Position numbers and translations under genes: made by a program | Part shown: one piece after another, positions 42,480-50,798 of the stretch | Numbering within the stretch: position 1 is the first letter of the stretch | Layout: every line of letters begins with the position of its first letter | Assembly: GCA_023415825.1 (NCBI GenBank) | Contig: JAEZJF010000007.1 | Span: 1-64,000 of the forward strand | Direction: 5' to 3' | DNA from: Bacillota bacterium | GTDB taxonomy: Bacteria; Bacillota; Clostridia; DSM-8532 | DNA length: 64,000 nt | The notes under the pieces: generated by a model | Told to the model about the DNA's origin: nothing | Databases searched by the model: none | What the model saw: only the letters and a program-made list of their open reading frames with translations

Positions 42480-44228
42480 ATGGCTGATAAGAAAATTCAA
42501 AAAGGCACGTTAAAAAAGGTTCTGCATTATATTGGCCGTTATCGATTTCTTCTTGCTCTATCTATTTTCTTAGCGGCTGTTTCAGTCGCCTTGACCCTAT
42601 ATGTCCCCATTTTGATTGGTAAGGCCATTGACTATATGGTGGGCAAAGGTCAAGTAGATTTTGAAAGCATTATGGCCCTACTTGTTAAAATCGGTGTAAT
42701 TGTTGGTGCTACAGCCATCGTTCAATGGCTGATGAACATTATGAACAATAGGATCACCTTCCATGTGATTCGTGATGTGCGCAATGAGGCGTTCAAAAAA
42801 ATAGAGGTTCTGCCCCTTAAATACATCGACACCCGTTCTGTCGGTGAGATTGTTAGCCGTGTCATTGCCGATGTTGATCAGTTTGCCGACGGACTGCTTA
42901 TGGGCTTTACGCAATTGTTTACCGGCGTTGTCACCATACTCGGCACTTTGATTTTCATGGTGACCATCGAATGGAAAATTACCCTTGTGGTGGTGCTTCT
43001 GACACCGCTTTCTCTTTTCGTTGCTCGATTTATTGCAAAACGCACCTATGATATGTTCAAACTTCAATCCGAAGCCCGTGGCGAACAAACCGCTCTGATT
43101 GATGAAATGATAAGCAACCAAAAGGTTGTACAGGCATTCTCCCAAGAGAAGGAAGTGTTGGAGCAGTTTGACGAAATCAATGATAGATTGGAGAAGCATT
43201 CCCTCAGAGCTACCTTTTTCTCCTCCATTACAAATCCAAGTACAAGGTTTGTCAACAGTCTTGTTTATGCCGGAGTCGGTTTGACAGGTGCTTTGGCAGC
43301 TGTCAGCGGCGGGATCACCGTTGGCGGGCTATCCATCTTTCTGAGCTATGCCAACCAGTATACCAAGCCCTTTAATGAGATTTCAGGCGTAATCACAGAG
43401 CTTCAGAACGCCTTGGCCTGCGCTGCCCGTATCTTCGACTTGATAGAAGAGGAACCGCAAATTCCTAATGCTGCAGACGCAGCTGTACTTTCCGATATAA
43501 AAGGGCATATATCCCTTGAGCATGTAGCCTTTTCTTATGTGCCTGACCGTCCGTTGATTCGAGATTTCAATTTAAATGTAAAGCCGGGTCAAAGGGTCGC
43601 CATTGTTGGTCCGACGGGTTGCGGAAAAACAACCGTCATCAACCTTCTCATGCGCTTCTATGATGTAAAGGTTGGCAGTATCAAGGTTGAGGGCAAGGAC
43701 ATTCGTCATGTAACAAGAAAGAGCCTGCGCCAAGGCTTTGGTATGGTGCTTCAGGAAACCTGGCTCAAGGAAGGCACTATTCGTGATAATATTATTATGG
43801 GTAAGCCCCAGGCCACCGAAGAAGAAATCATTGCTGCGGCAAAGGCTTCTCACGCCCATAGTTTCATCAAGCGGTTACCCCAGGGCTATGATACCGTTAT
43901 CACCGAAGACGGCGGCAGTCTTTCCCAAGGTCAGAAGCAGCTTCTCTGTATCGCCCGTGTCATGCTCTGCCTGCCACCTATGCTAATTTTAGATGAAGCC
44001 ACCTCTTCCATTGACACCCGAACGGAAATTAAAATTCAGGAAGCCTTTGCAAGACTGATGCAAGGTCGATCAAGCTTTATCGTCGCCCACCGGCTTTCCA
44101 CCATTCGGGAAGCAGACATTATCCTCGTTATGAGGGACGGCAATATTATTGAACAGGGCAATCATGCTGATTTGCTTGCTAAAAACGGCTTCTATGCCAA
44201 CTTGTATAACAGCCAATTTGCATTATAA
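42480..44228 (+). CDS. ABC exporter half-transporter, catalytic-site subunit
   Basis: 583 residues from ATG 42480, 9 nt after AAAGGAGG; upstream in-frame codons overlap the previous gene. Six membrane helices, then an ATPase domain with Walker A GPTGCGKTT, Walker B MLILDEATSSID with the catalytic Glu, and a changed signature LSQGQKQLL. The two subunits thus form one complete site (this Walker B with the partner's LSGGQ) and one degenerate site (the partner's Asp with this LSQGQ), the usual asymmetric heterodimer. A 7-bp hairpin at 44232-44256 follows the gene without a T run. Confidence 0.95.
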   Translation: MADKKIQKGTLKKVLHYIGRYRFLLALSIFLAAVSVALTLYVPILIGKAIDYMVGKGQVDFESIMALLVKIGVIVGATAIVQWLMNIMNNRITFHVIRDVRNEAFKKIEVLPLKYIDTRSVGEIVSRVIADVDQFADGLLMGFTQLFTGVVTILGTLIFMVTIEWKITLVVVLLTPLSLFVARFIAKRTYDMFKLQSEARGEQTALIDEMISNQKVVQAFSQEKEVLEQFDEINDRLEKHSLRATFFSSITNPSTRFVNSLVYAGVGLTGALAAVSGGITVGGLSIFLSYANQYTKPFNEISGVITELQNALACAARIFDLIEEEPQIPNAADAAVLSDIKGHISLEHVAFSYVPDRPLIRDFNLNVKPGQRVAIVGPTGCGKTTVINLLMRFYDVKVGSIKVEGKDIRHVTRKSLRQGFGMVLQETWLKEGTIRDNIIMGKPQATEEEIIAAAKASHAHSFIKRLPQGYDTVITEDGGSLSQGQKQLLCIARVMLCLPPMLILDEATSSIDTRTEIKIQEAFARLMQGRSSFIVAHRLSTIREADIILVMRDGNIIEQGNHADLLAKNGFYANLYNSQFAL

Positions 44229-44241
44229 TCTGATGGATCAA

Positions 44242-44270
44242 TTGTCCAAATCCATCCTTAAAAATATTAT
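44242..44270 (+). promoter_or_regulatory. sigma-A promoter of the exonuclease gene
   Basis: TTGTCC (44242-44247), 17 bp, TATTAT (44265-44270), about 60 bp before the exonuclease start codon and overlapping a weak hairpin after the ABC exporter genes. Confidence 0.55.
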
Positions 44271-44331
44271 GATATGATAAAGGCAGATGTGAAAAGCTAT
44301 AGTCTAAACATTCATGTTTTAGGGGCATCAT

Positions 44332-45060
44332 ATGCGTTATATTGTATTTGATTTGGAATTTAACCAGGATGTATCGGGTGAAAGGTTCTCCAAATCTCTC
44401 TTTGAAATTATACAAATAGGTGCAATAAAGCTAGATTCAAATTTCAATACCTTGGATACTTTTAGCCACCTCGTTAAGCCTACTATTTATAAAAATATAG
44501 CACCGCCCGTCACGGATTTAACCGGTATTACTCTGGAGCATCTACAATCAGAGAAACACTTCCCCGAGGTTTTTCATGACTTTAATGAGTTTATTGGCGG
44601 GAGTGATGCCGTATTTTGCAGTTGGGGATTGTCCGATATTAGAGTACTATTTAAAAATGTTGATTACTACAAGCTCGATCAACAGCTTTTGCCACGAATG
44701 TTTATCAACCTGCAGCCCCATACTTCGCGGTATCTGGGTCTTAGCTCAAAAAAATTGCTTCAACTGCAGACCACAGTTGAAGCCTTGAATATCCCTAAAA
44801 AATATGATTTCCATCATGCACTTTACGATGCCTATTATACATCTGAAATCTTAAAAAAAATAAACCCTTCATCGATTCAGCCTCAGCTCTACGATCCAAG
44901 CTACGTTATAGCCAAGACAAGACAAAAGAAACAAGAAATTGACTTTGACGGTCTCATCGAGCAGTTTGAAAAAATGTATGCCCGCTCCATAAACGAAGAA
45001 GAGAAGGCAATGATTAAGCTTGCTTATCAAATGGGAAGAACTCATCAGTTTTTAAAATAA
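44332..45060 (+). CDS. DEDDh 3'-5' exonuclease (KapD-like)
   Basis: 242 residues. Exonuclease motifs: Exo I FDLEFNQD at the N-terminus (both metal-binding acids), Exo II around SWGLSDIRVL with the conserved Asp, and Exo III HHALYDAYYTSEIL (His and Asp of the DEDDh type). The family includes KapD and the ERI-1-like RNases that trim RNA or DNA 3' ends. The last 60 residues are charged and lie outside the domain. RBS AGGGG precedes the ATG. It converges with the amino-acid ABC operon, 19 bp away, with no clear terminator between. Confidence 0.9.
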   Translation: MRYIVFDLEFNQDVSGERFSKSLFEIIQIGAIKLDSNFNTLDTFSHLVKPTIYKNIAPPVTDLTGITLEHLQSEKHFPEVFHDFNEFIGGSDAVFCSWGLSDIRVLFKNVDYYKLDQQLLPRMFINLQPHTSRYLGLSSKKLLQLQTTVEALNIPKKYDFHHALYDAYYTSEILKKINPSSIQPQLYDPSYVIAKTRQKKQEIDFDGLIEQFEKMYARSINEEEKAMIKLAYQMGRTHQFLK

Positions 45061-45079
45061 TAGGCTCAATAAAGCGTAT

Positions 45080-45904
45080 TTACAATACCTTTGATAAAAA
45101 TTCCTTGGTTCTTGCATTCTGCGGGTTGGAAAAGATTTCTGCCGGAGTATTTTCCTCAAGAATCCTTCCTTCATCCATAAACAAAACGCGAGTAGCTACT
45201 TCTTTAGCAAAGCCCATTTCATGGGTCACGATAACCATGGTCATTCCTTCATTGGCAAGCTGCTTGATAAGATCCAGAACCTCGCCCACCATTTCCGGGT
45301 CAAGCGCTGAAGTCGGCTCATCAAACAACATAACCTTTGGGTTCATGGCAAGCGCGCGTACTATTGCAATTCTTTGCTTCTGACCACCGGACAGGGTTGA
45401 TGGATAGGCATTAGCCTTATCCTCAAGGCCAATTCTCTTGAGCAACCGAATAGCGTTTTCCTTTGCTTCTGCCAATATCATGGCACGGGTAGTATTGATT
45501 TCATATAACGCTTTTTTATTTTTAGCAAAAACATTGCTTATTTTTATAAAGAAATTCTTTATTTTCTTCATTCGAAGATCATGGATTGCAATGTGAACAG
45601 GAGCTAACATGATATTGCCAATCACCGTTTTGTTATTAAAAAGATTGAATTGTTGAAAAACCATGCCCATATGCCGGCGATGGACGTTAATGTCAACCTT
45701 CATATCGGCTATGTCAACGCCTTCAAAGATGATAGAACCGCTTGTGGGGTCTTCCATACAGTTAAGGCAACGTAAAAACGTACTTTTACCGCTTCCGGAA
45801 GGGCCTATGATAGCGACCTTTTCACCTTCTGAAATAGTATTGGTAATGCCTTTTAATACTTCAAGCTTACCAAAGTTCTTTTTTAGATTAATGACTTCTA
45901 TCAC
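45080..45904 (-). CDS. polar amino-acid ABC transporter ATPase with an insertion
   Basis: 274 residues, about 30 longer than GlnQ-type ATPases. Walker A GPSGSGKST, Q-loop MVFQQFNLFNNKT, signature TLSGGQKQR, Walker B VMLFDEPTSALDPE and the switch His in VIVTHEMGF are all intact. The extra residues lie between Q-loop and signature, about 104-140, a Lys/Phe-rich helical stretch (MKKIKNFFIKISNVFAKNKK). The start overlaps the permease gene by 17 bp. It should power import of a polar amino acid together with the genes that precede it. Confidence 0.94.
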   Translation of the reverse strand: MIEVINLKKNFGKLEVLKGITNTISEGEKVAIIGPSGSGKSTFLRCLNCMEDPTSGSIIFEGVDIADMKVDINVHRRHMGMVFQQFNLFNNKTVIGNIMLAPVHIAIHDLRMKKIKNFFIKISNVFAKNKKALYEINTTRAMILAEAKENAIRLLKRIGLEDKANAYPSTLSGGQKQRIAIVRALAMNPKVMLFDEPTSALDPEMVGEVLDLIKQLANEGMTMVIVTHEMGFAKEVATRVLFMDEGRILEENTPAEIFSNPQNARTKEFLSKVL

Positions 45905-46598
45905 TTTTTCTTAGGCTCCTTTCCATCATTTTAACGAGCATTGCAATGATCATAACCAAAACAATATAAATGACCGCCATAACAAGATAGGGAACCATAA
46001 ATTCATAACTGTTGGTACCTATGTAGTTAAATGCAACATATAAATCGGCAGCGCCAACGAAGCTTACAACCGACGTTTCCTTGATGAGGGCTATGAACTC
46101 ATTGCCAAGGGTGGGCAGTATGTTTTTAATGGCTTGTGGAACAACAACCTTAAGCATTGTGATACCATAGCTTAAACCCACCGCACGGCCTGCTTCCATC
46201 TGACCGGGGTCTACAGACAGAATGCCGCCTCTCATGATTTCTGAAACATAGGCACCGCTGTTGAAACCAAATACCAGAACGCAAACATTAAGGGCTGGCA
46301 TATTGACCCCAATCAACGGTAGAATAACATAATAGGCCACCAAAAGCTGGACAACAACCGGTGAGCCCCTAAACAAGCCGACATAAAATCTGCAAATGCC
46401 ATTGAGTATTCTCGGCAGTCTTTTATATTTCGGAAAAACTTCAACAACAGCAATTAAGGTACCAATAATGATACCTATGGCCAAACCAACAATGGCAATA
46501 TACAATGTGTTTTGAAGACCGGTCAGAACCTTTGTGTAACCGCCGTTTTCGTAGAAGATCTCCCAAAACTTTTCTAATTTTTTATCAAAATTCCCCAT
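45888..46598 (-). CDS. polar amino-acid ABC transporter permease
   Basis: 236 residues from ATG 46598. An upstream ATG at 46649 would put a 13-bp hairpin (46613-46645) inside the gene, so it is unlikely. HisM/GlnP-type protein with about five membrane helices: GLQNTLYIAIVGLAIGIIIG at the start, LFRGSPVVVQLL and the EAA loop MEAGRAVGLSYGITMLKVVVPQAIKNILP. The site before the start (AAGGGA) is short-spaced. Confidence 0.93.
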   Translation of the reverse strand: MGNFDKKLEKFWEIFYENGGYTKVLTGLQNTLYIAIVGLAIGIIIGTLIAVVEVFPKYKRLPRILNGICRFYVGLFRGSPVVVQLLVAYYVILPLIGVNMPALNVCVLVFGFNSGAYVSEIMRGGILSVDPGQMEAGRAVGLSYGITMLKVVVPQAIKNILPTLGNEFIALIKETSVVSFVGAADLYVAFNYIGTNSYEFMVPYLVMAVIYIVLVMIIAMLVKMMERSLRKSDRSH

Positions 46599-46612
46599 AT
46601 TATCCCTTACAT

Positions 46613-46645
46613 TACAGTACCCCGCAGCTTTAGCGGGGTACTGTA
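46613..46645. other. 13-bp perfect hairpin between binding-protein and permease genes
   Basis: Arms 46613-46625 and 46633-46645 (core TACCCCGC/GCGGGGTA) pair perfectly around a 7-nt loop. On the minus strand no T run follows, so it should act as a 3' barrier or partial terminator, favouring binding-protein expression over permease and ATPase. It lies 15 bp after the binding-protein stop codon. Confidence 0.75.
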
Positions 46646-46660
46646 TCATGATGCATCGAT

Positions 46661-47512
46661 TTAGTTAAGTTCGTTTATAGCAGTTACAATAGCCTTAGCC
46701 GGTGCTTCATCAATGATAACATAGTTGATATTGCCGTTAAGCATATCCTGAACAGCTAGCGAGCCTGATTTATATCCTGTACATTGAACCTTGTATCCAG
46801 TAAAGCCCCAATCTGCATCACCTTCAACATAGAACTGGCCGGTTGTACCTGTCTGGACACCAATTTTTGTATCGCTGCCGAGCCCTGAAAGAATTGCCTC
46901 TATATCAGCTGCTGCTTTTGCATTGTCGAACTTTGTCTCTGATGCCTTCACGATGATTTTCTGCGCTGCATCATAGTATTTGTCCGAGAACGTAACATAT
47001 TCTTTTCTGTCTTCTTTTATTGTAAGACCGGCCATGGCGATATCGGCTTTGCCCTGACCAACTGAAAGACAAACCGCATCAAAATCCATATTATTGATTA
47101 CAAGCTCTTTACCAAGATGCTTGGCAAGAAGCGCTGCGATTTCCATATCAATACCGTAGTACTTATCCCCTTTTGTAAATTCAAAGGGTTCGAAGCCCGC
47201 GTTAGTAGCAACAACAAGCTGATCCTTGGAGTTGTCTAGTGCAGCAGACGTAACAGCCTCAGGTGTCCCGTCTCCAAAGTATTTGTTTAAGATCTTCTCA
47301 AAAGTACCGTCTGATTTAATCTGAGCTATAAATTCGTTTACCTCTTTAAGAAGCTCAGGTTGGTTTTTATCAACGCCGAATGCATATTCCTCTTGAGTCA
47401 GAGGGATGTCGATAACCTTAACACTCGCACTTTTGGCCGACCCGCAGCCTGCAAGTGTAAAGACGCAAAGCATTGTTATTGCAATGATTAATACGATATT
47501 TTTTTTCATCAT
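46661..47512 (-). CDS. polar amino-acid ABC transporter binding lipoprotein, apparently circularly permuted
   Basis: 284 residues. The lipoprotein signal is NIVLIIAITMLCVFTLAGC. The mature protein begins with VIDIPLTQEEYAFGVDKNQPE and ends its first section at FEKILNKYFGDG, which in ordinary family-3 binding proteins is the C-terminal end. It then continues with LVVATNAGFEPFEF ... YYGIDMEIAALLAK, which is normally the N-terminal start, and stops at YVIIDEAPAKAIVTAINELN, where ordinary members run on into the first section. ATG 47512 follows AAGGAG by 6 nt; earlier in-frame codons lack a site. Promoter at 47574-47602. Confidence 0.92.
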   Translation of the reverse strand: MMKKNIVLIIAITMLCVFTLAGCGSAKSASVKVIDIPLTQEEYAFGVDKNQPELLKEVNEFIAQIKSDGTFEKILNKYFGDGTPEAVTSAALDNSKDQLVVATNAGFEPFEFTKGDKYYGIDMEIAALLAKHLGKELVINNMDFDAVCLSVGQGKADIAMAGLTIKEDRKEYVTFSDKYYDAAQKIIVKASETKFDNAKAAADIEAILSGLGSDTKIGVQTGTTGQFYVEGDADWGFTGYKVQCTGYKSGSLAVQDMLNGNINYVIIDEAPAKAIVTAINELN

Positions 47513-47573
47513 CAGCTTCTCCTTAAAAATTTCTTGAATACTTATACACTGTATGCGTGTTTTGCATAAATAT

Positions 47574-47602
47574 ACATTATCGTATTCATAGACGTTTGTC
47601 AA
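47574..47602 (-). promoter_or_regulatory. sigma-A promoter of the amino-acid ABC operon
   Basis: On the minus strand TTGACA (47597-47602) with a 17-bp spacer to TAATGT (47574-47579), about 60 bp before the binding-protein start. No riboswitch or T-box is visible in the short leader. Confidence 0.7.
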
Positions 47603-47727
47603 CAAAAAAAACACCCATAATGGACTTGTTTAAAGTCTTTTTTCACTCTTACAAATTACCGTTCGCCATTAATCATCTGCAGGTTATTCCTCCCAGATTG
47701 TATAAACCTGCATGAATGAGCCTAATA

Positions 47728-47739
47728 ACTGTTAACAGT
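47728..47739. promoter_or_regulatory. 12-bp perfect palindrome
   Basis: ACTGTTAACAGT, in the divergent region between the amino-acid ABC operon and the FG-GAP-like gene. Possible operator; no regulator gene is adjacent. Confidence 0.35.
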
Positions 47740-47803
47740 ATAGCACTGATGATGCTACGCTCATATGATATTGTATATTGTTTATATGATAAAGGGAGCC
47801 ATT

Positions 47804-48529
47804 ATGTTTAACAATGATTTATCGGCAAACATGAACCCTCCTAATATTGTCTCTTTTGGCAGAGCGGATGTAAACGGCGATAGAATCCCTGATAATGTCT
47901 ATTTAACCGGTATAAGAACTCCAGGCAGTCCCTTTATACAAAATATCACCCTGGTGATTCAAGATGGCCTGACAGGCAGGTTTACCGTTATACCCCTTAA
48001 AGAAAATGCAGGCTATAATCCCACCTTGTTTTTGGGGGATTTTACCGGAGACGGTGTTGCAGATATTTTAATCAGCATCGATTCAGGCGGCAGCGGCGGA
48101 ATAATGTACCACTACATCTATTCGTTTATCAACAACAATGCCCGTTTACTGTTTGACTTTGAGGTATATAACGCAGAATTCCAATATATTGTGACTTATA
48201 AAGACAATTACCTGGTTGAGGTTATCAGCCAGCCAAACAATGTAAAATACCTGCTTGATATATCCTATAAGGGTTCTGATTATTTAAATGAAATATATGA
48301 TGAGAACGGTAAGCTGAAGCAGCCCATTACCGGATTTGTCAACCCGTTGAGTGGCTTATATCCGGTTGATTTTAATTATGATGGTGTATTTGAACTGCTG
48401 GCGTATCAAAAAATAGCCGGAAGATATAATGCCGATGGCTTAGGTTATGTATTGAATACCTTAAAATGGGATAATAACAGGTTCGTCCTGGAGAATCAAA
48501 ATGTTGCCATCTGGGGATCACAAAACTGA
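47804..48529 (+). CDS. FG-GAP/VCBS-like beta-propeller protein
   Basis: 241 residues from ATG 47804, which follows AAAGGGAG; an earlier ATG at 47765 has no site. No signal peptide. Three calcium-loop-like motifs (ADVNGDRIPD, GDFTGDGVAD, DFNYDGVFE) are spaced through the chain as in FG-GAP/VCBS blades. Similar short proteins without a signal peptide occur in spore-forming Firmicutes, where some have been reported on spores. A coat-related role here is a guess. A perfect inverted repeat follows the gene. Confidence 0.75.
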   Translation: MFNNDLSANMNPPNIVSFGRADVNGDRIPDNVYLTGIRTPGSPFIQNITLVIQDGLTGRFTVIPLKENAGYNPTLFLGDFTGDGVADILISIDSGGSGGIMYHYIYSFINNNARLLFDFEVYNAEFQYIVTYKDNYLVEVISQPNNVKYLLDISYKGSDYLNEIYDENGKLKQPITGFVNPLSGLYPVDFNYDGVFELLAYQKIAGRYNADGLGYVLNTLKWDNNRFVLENQNVAIWGSQN

Positions 48530-48540
48530 AACATGTCTTA

Positions 48541-48565
48541 ATGGGACCCTGTTATAGGGTCCCAT
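48541..48565. terminator. 10-bp perfect inverted repeat between convergent genes
   Basis: ATGGGACCCT-GTTAT-AGGGTCCCAT between the FG-GAP-like gene (+) and the anti-sigma gene (-). Neither side has a proper T run, so efficiency as a terminator is uncertain, but the position between convergent genes suggests it. Confidence 0.5.
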
Positions 48566-48591
48566 AAAAAGTGCCAGAACCGAATACCGAT

Positions 48592-49494
48592 TTACTTTAT
48601 ATATTCATGACCGGATAAAATATCGCTTATTAACTCTGTGGGAATGACAAATTCAACTATCCCCATGTATCCGGGTGCGACCTCATATTTATCAAATGAT
48701 ATGACCAGCTTATTTTCTGAGTTAATATAGAAGTCCTGCTCCTTTGATATTTTCTCAAACAGTCCCTCAGTCAATTCCTGCTCTATTCCTTCAACGAAAT
48801 AGAACATGTTTGTATCCGCTTTATTCTGTTCGATCATTTGTTCTTTGATGTTTTGGCTTATAATGTCGACATATCTGTCGTCTTTAAATAAGCTTGGTAA
48901 AGTAATCAAGATTTCGTTTTTCTTATCAATGGTATCATATTCCATTGTTGTTGATGAAGAGCCTACTGTATTTACTTCATAACGGGCTATAGAGAATATG
49001 CGATCCGTATCGGTCTTTACCAGATAACCGCTATCGACGCCTAAATGACCTCCGCCGTTTTTCTTTAAATCTTCCATATCGGCTACAAATTGTTCATATA
49101 ACTTTTTATTTTCTTCAAGATATTTTTCATTTAAGCTGTTTTTCAGGGTTTCATTTTCCAACCCTTCTATAGCAGGTACTTTTATATTCGCATTGTAGCC
49201 ATCTTCGTTTACTTGATATTCTCTGAAGGTTAATACTTTTGCTATACTGCCTACAACCGGTACTTTTGCCAGCGCTGCTGCAAACACCGGGCTTGTATTA
49301 ACACCTACAGTAAATACGGCTACTGCAGCAACGATTGAAGCAGCGGCTATTCTTAATCCTCTAAAGTGGCTCTTCTTTTTTGGTTGAGTTACCCCCATAT
49401 CTTTTAAAGCTTTTTGAACTACAAAATCCAATTCCTCAGGAATAGGCATCCCTTGATACTCCTTTTTAAGCTGCTCTAAATTATTTTCTTTCAT
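48592..49494 (-). CDS. rsiV: RsiV-like anti-sigma factor (DUF3298)
   Basis: 300 residues. A cytosolic N-terminus of about 45 residues binds the sigma factor, a membrane helix follows (about 46-65, LRIAAASIVAAVAVFTVGV), then an extracellular domain (about 100-300) with the RsiV/DUF3298 pattern: RYEVNTVGSSSTTMEYDTIDKKNEILITLPSLF and a late NKLVISFDKYEVAPGYMGIVEFVIP. In Bacillus the homologue binds lysozyme and is cleaved, freeing SigV. The gene starts 2 bp after the sigma-factor gene and shares its promoter. The symbol is by homology only. Confidence 0.85.
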   Translation of the reverse strand: MKENNLEQLKKEYQGMPIPEELDFVVQKALKDMGVTQPKKKSHFRGLRIAAASIVAAVAVFTVGVNTSPVFAAALAKVPVVGSIAKVLTFREYQVNEDGYNANIKVPAIEGLENETLKNSLNEKYLEENKKLYEQFVADMEDLKKNGGGHLGVDSGYLVKTDTDRIFSIARYEVNTVGSSSTTMEYDTIDKKNEILITLPSLFKDDRYVDIISQNIKEQMIEQNKADTNMFYFVEGIEQELTEGLFEKISKEQDFYINSENKLVISFDKYEVAPGYMGIVEFVIPTELISDILSGHEYIK

Positions 49495-49496
49495 AG

Positions 49497-50003
49497 TTAA
49501 TCCTCCTTACCATTTTCGCTTATTTCTACTCGCAACAGTTTAAGCGCTTTATACAAATGGGTTTTTATTGTGCTAACCTTTTCGTCCAGTATTTTAGCAA
49601 TTTCCTCAATTTTAAAATCTTCAAAATACCTTAATACTATTACATTCCGGCAATTATCCGGCAGGCTGTTCAGGGCTCTTTGCAGGTCAATGTTCTCGTA
49701 ATTGTCAACCTCTCCCGTATCATAGCTTGATAGAATTTCTTCATCAACAATAACAACCTTTTTTTGTTTCCGTATTAGATCCAGCGAAGTATTGACCACA
49801 ATCCTGTAGAACCATGTTTTCATATAGTCAGGATTTTTCAGAGAACCCTTAGATGAAATGGCTTTACAGATCGATTCCTGAACAATATCCAAAGCATCGT
49901 CGGTATTTTTGACATAACTAAAAGCTAATCTATAGATATTTTCTTTATTCCTGATGACATAATCCGCTATTTGATTTTCTAAGCTGTCCTTACCTATTCG
50001 CAC
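49497..50003 (-). CDS. sigV: ECF sigma factor (SigV-like)
   Basis: 168 residues from the GTG at 50003, which follows AAAGGA by 7 nt; the frame is open to 50048. Region 2 is visible in NKENIYRLAFSYVKNTDDALDIVQESICKAI and MKTWFYRIVVNTSLDLIRKQ, region 4 in LPDNCRNVIVLRYFEDFKIEEIAKIL and STIKTHLYKALKLLR. It should direct RNA polymerase to cell-envelope stress genes and is held by the anti-sigma factor encoded next. An ECF-type promoter just upstream (50053-50081) indicates autoregulation. The symbol reflects similarity to the SigV-RsiV pair. Confidence 0.88.
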   Translation of the reverse strand: MRIGKDSLENQIADYVIRNKENIYRLAFSYVKNTDDALDIVQESICKAISSKGSLKNPDYMKTWFYRIVVNTSLDLIRKQKKVVIVDEEILSSYDTGEVDNYENIDLQRALNSLPDNCRNVIVLRYFEDFKIEEIAKILDEKVSTIKTHLYKALKLLRVEISENGKED

Positions 50004-50052
50004 GAATGATTCCTTTCTTTTTTCTGATACGTATCTTTTCTTGTACACCTTA

Positions 50053-50081
50053 TAGACGATGATGCTAGATAAAAAGTTTTA
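50053..50081 (-). promoter_or_regulatory. ECF-type autoregulated promoter
   Basis: On the minus strand TAAAAC (50076-50081), 17 bp, CGTCTA (50053-50058). This is close to the TGAAAC-N16/17-CGTC pattern recognised by SigM/SigV/SigW-type factors, about 50 bp before the sigma gene start. Confidence 0.7.
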
Positions 50082-50093
50082 GAGTTTAAATTA

Positions 50094-50122
50094 TTGACCA
50101 CATGGTCTGTTTTAGATATGAT
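50094..50122 (+). promoter_or_regulatory. tetR-antiporter promoter with overlapping operator
   Basis: TTGACC (50094-50099), 17 bp, TATGAT (50117-50122). The inverted repeat GACCA-CA-TGGTC (50096-50107) overlaps the -35 box, the expected place for autorepression by the TetR protein. Confidence 0.65.
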
Positions 50123-50165
50123 AATTATAACCCAATGGTTTTCAGTTTAAAAGAGGAGGATACCT

Positions 50166-50798
50166 ATGAAAAGAGAACAGAAAAACATGAGAAGCAAGAC
50201 CAAAATCTTTCAGTCGGCCATTCATGAATTTGGCTTAAAAAATTATGCAAATGCTTCAATAAACAATATTTGCAATGATAACAAGATATCAAAAGGCCTT
50301 ATTTATCACTACTATGAAAGTAAAGATAAGCTATTTTTGCTGTGTGTGGAAGAATGTTTTGATAAATTGAGCGACTACCTGAATAGAAATGTTACTTTTT
50401 ACTCCGATGATGTTGAAAAAAGTATAGAGAGTTATTTTGTAGCCCGTTACGATTTTTTTGATGCAAATAAAGAGTTCAGGCAGATTTTTTGCGATGCTGT
50501 CTTACAAACCCCGGATCATTTAAGAGAACAGATTGCCAAACTAAAGGAAGGTTTTGATTCAGCAAACCGAAAATTCTTAGTGGAAATTCTGAGACAGCTG
50601 AATATCAGAGAAAACATTTCTTTGAATGAAGCAATGGGATATTTTCTTGAGTTCCAGGAATTTTTCAACAGCTACTTTCAAAAGAATACATCGGGTAACA
50701 ACCCTGTAACGGATATAATAAAAACGCACGAAATACAATGCCATAAAATATTTAACATTTTACTTTACGGCATTGCAAGACAGGAGAACAAGAAATGA
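50166..50798 (+). CDS. TetR-family transcriptional regulator
   Basis: 210 residues. The helix-turn-helix region is SKTKIFQSAIHEFGLKNYANASINNICNDNKISKGLIYHYYESKDKLF, typical of TetR, with the recognition helix KGLIYHYYESK. The C-terminal part is rich in Phe and Glu and should form the ligand pocket. The stop overlaps the start of the antiporter gene by 4 bp (ATGA), so both are made together. It probably represses its own operon through the repeat at 50096-50107. RBS GAGGAGG precedes the ATG. Confidence 0.92.
   Translation: MKREQKNMRSKTKIFQSAIHEFGLKNYANASINNICNDNKISKGLIYHYYESKDKLFLLCVEECFDKLSDYLNRNVTFYSDDVEKSIESYFVARYDFFDANKEFRQIFCDAVLQTPDHLREQIAKLKEGFDSANRKFLVEILRQLNIRENISLNEAMGYFLEFQEFFNSYFQKNTSGNNPVTDIIKTHEIQCHKIFNILLYGIARQENKK

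Noticed and set aside
42678..43199. 173-codon minus-strand frame opposite the second ABC exporter gene
   Set aside because: Antisense to a clear ABC membrane domain, with no supporting signal.
46599..46649. Longer start of the amino-acid permease
   Set aside because: It would translate through the 13-bp intercistronic hairpin, and the added residues do not match the family.
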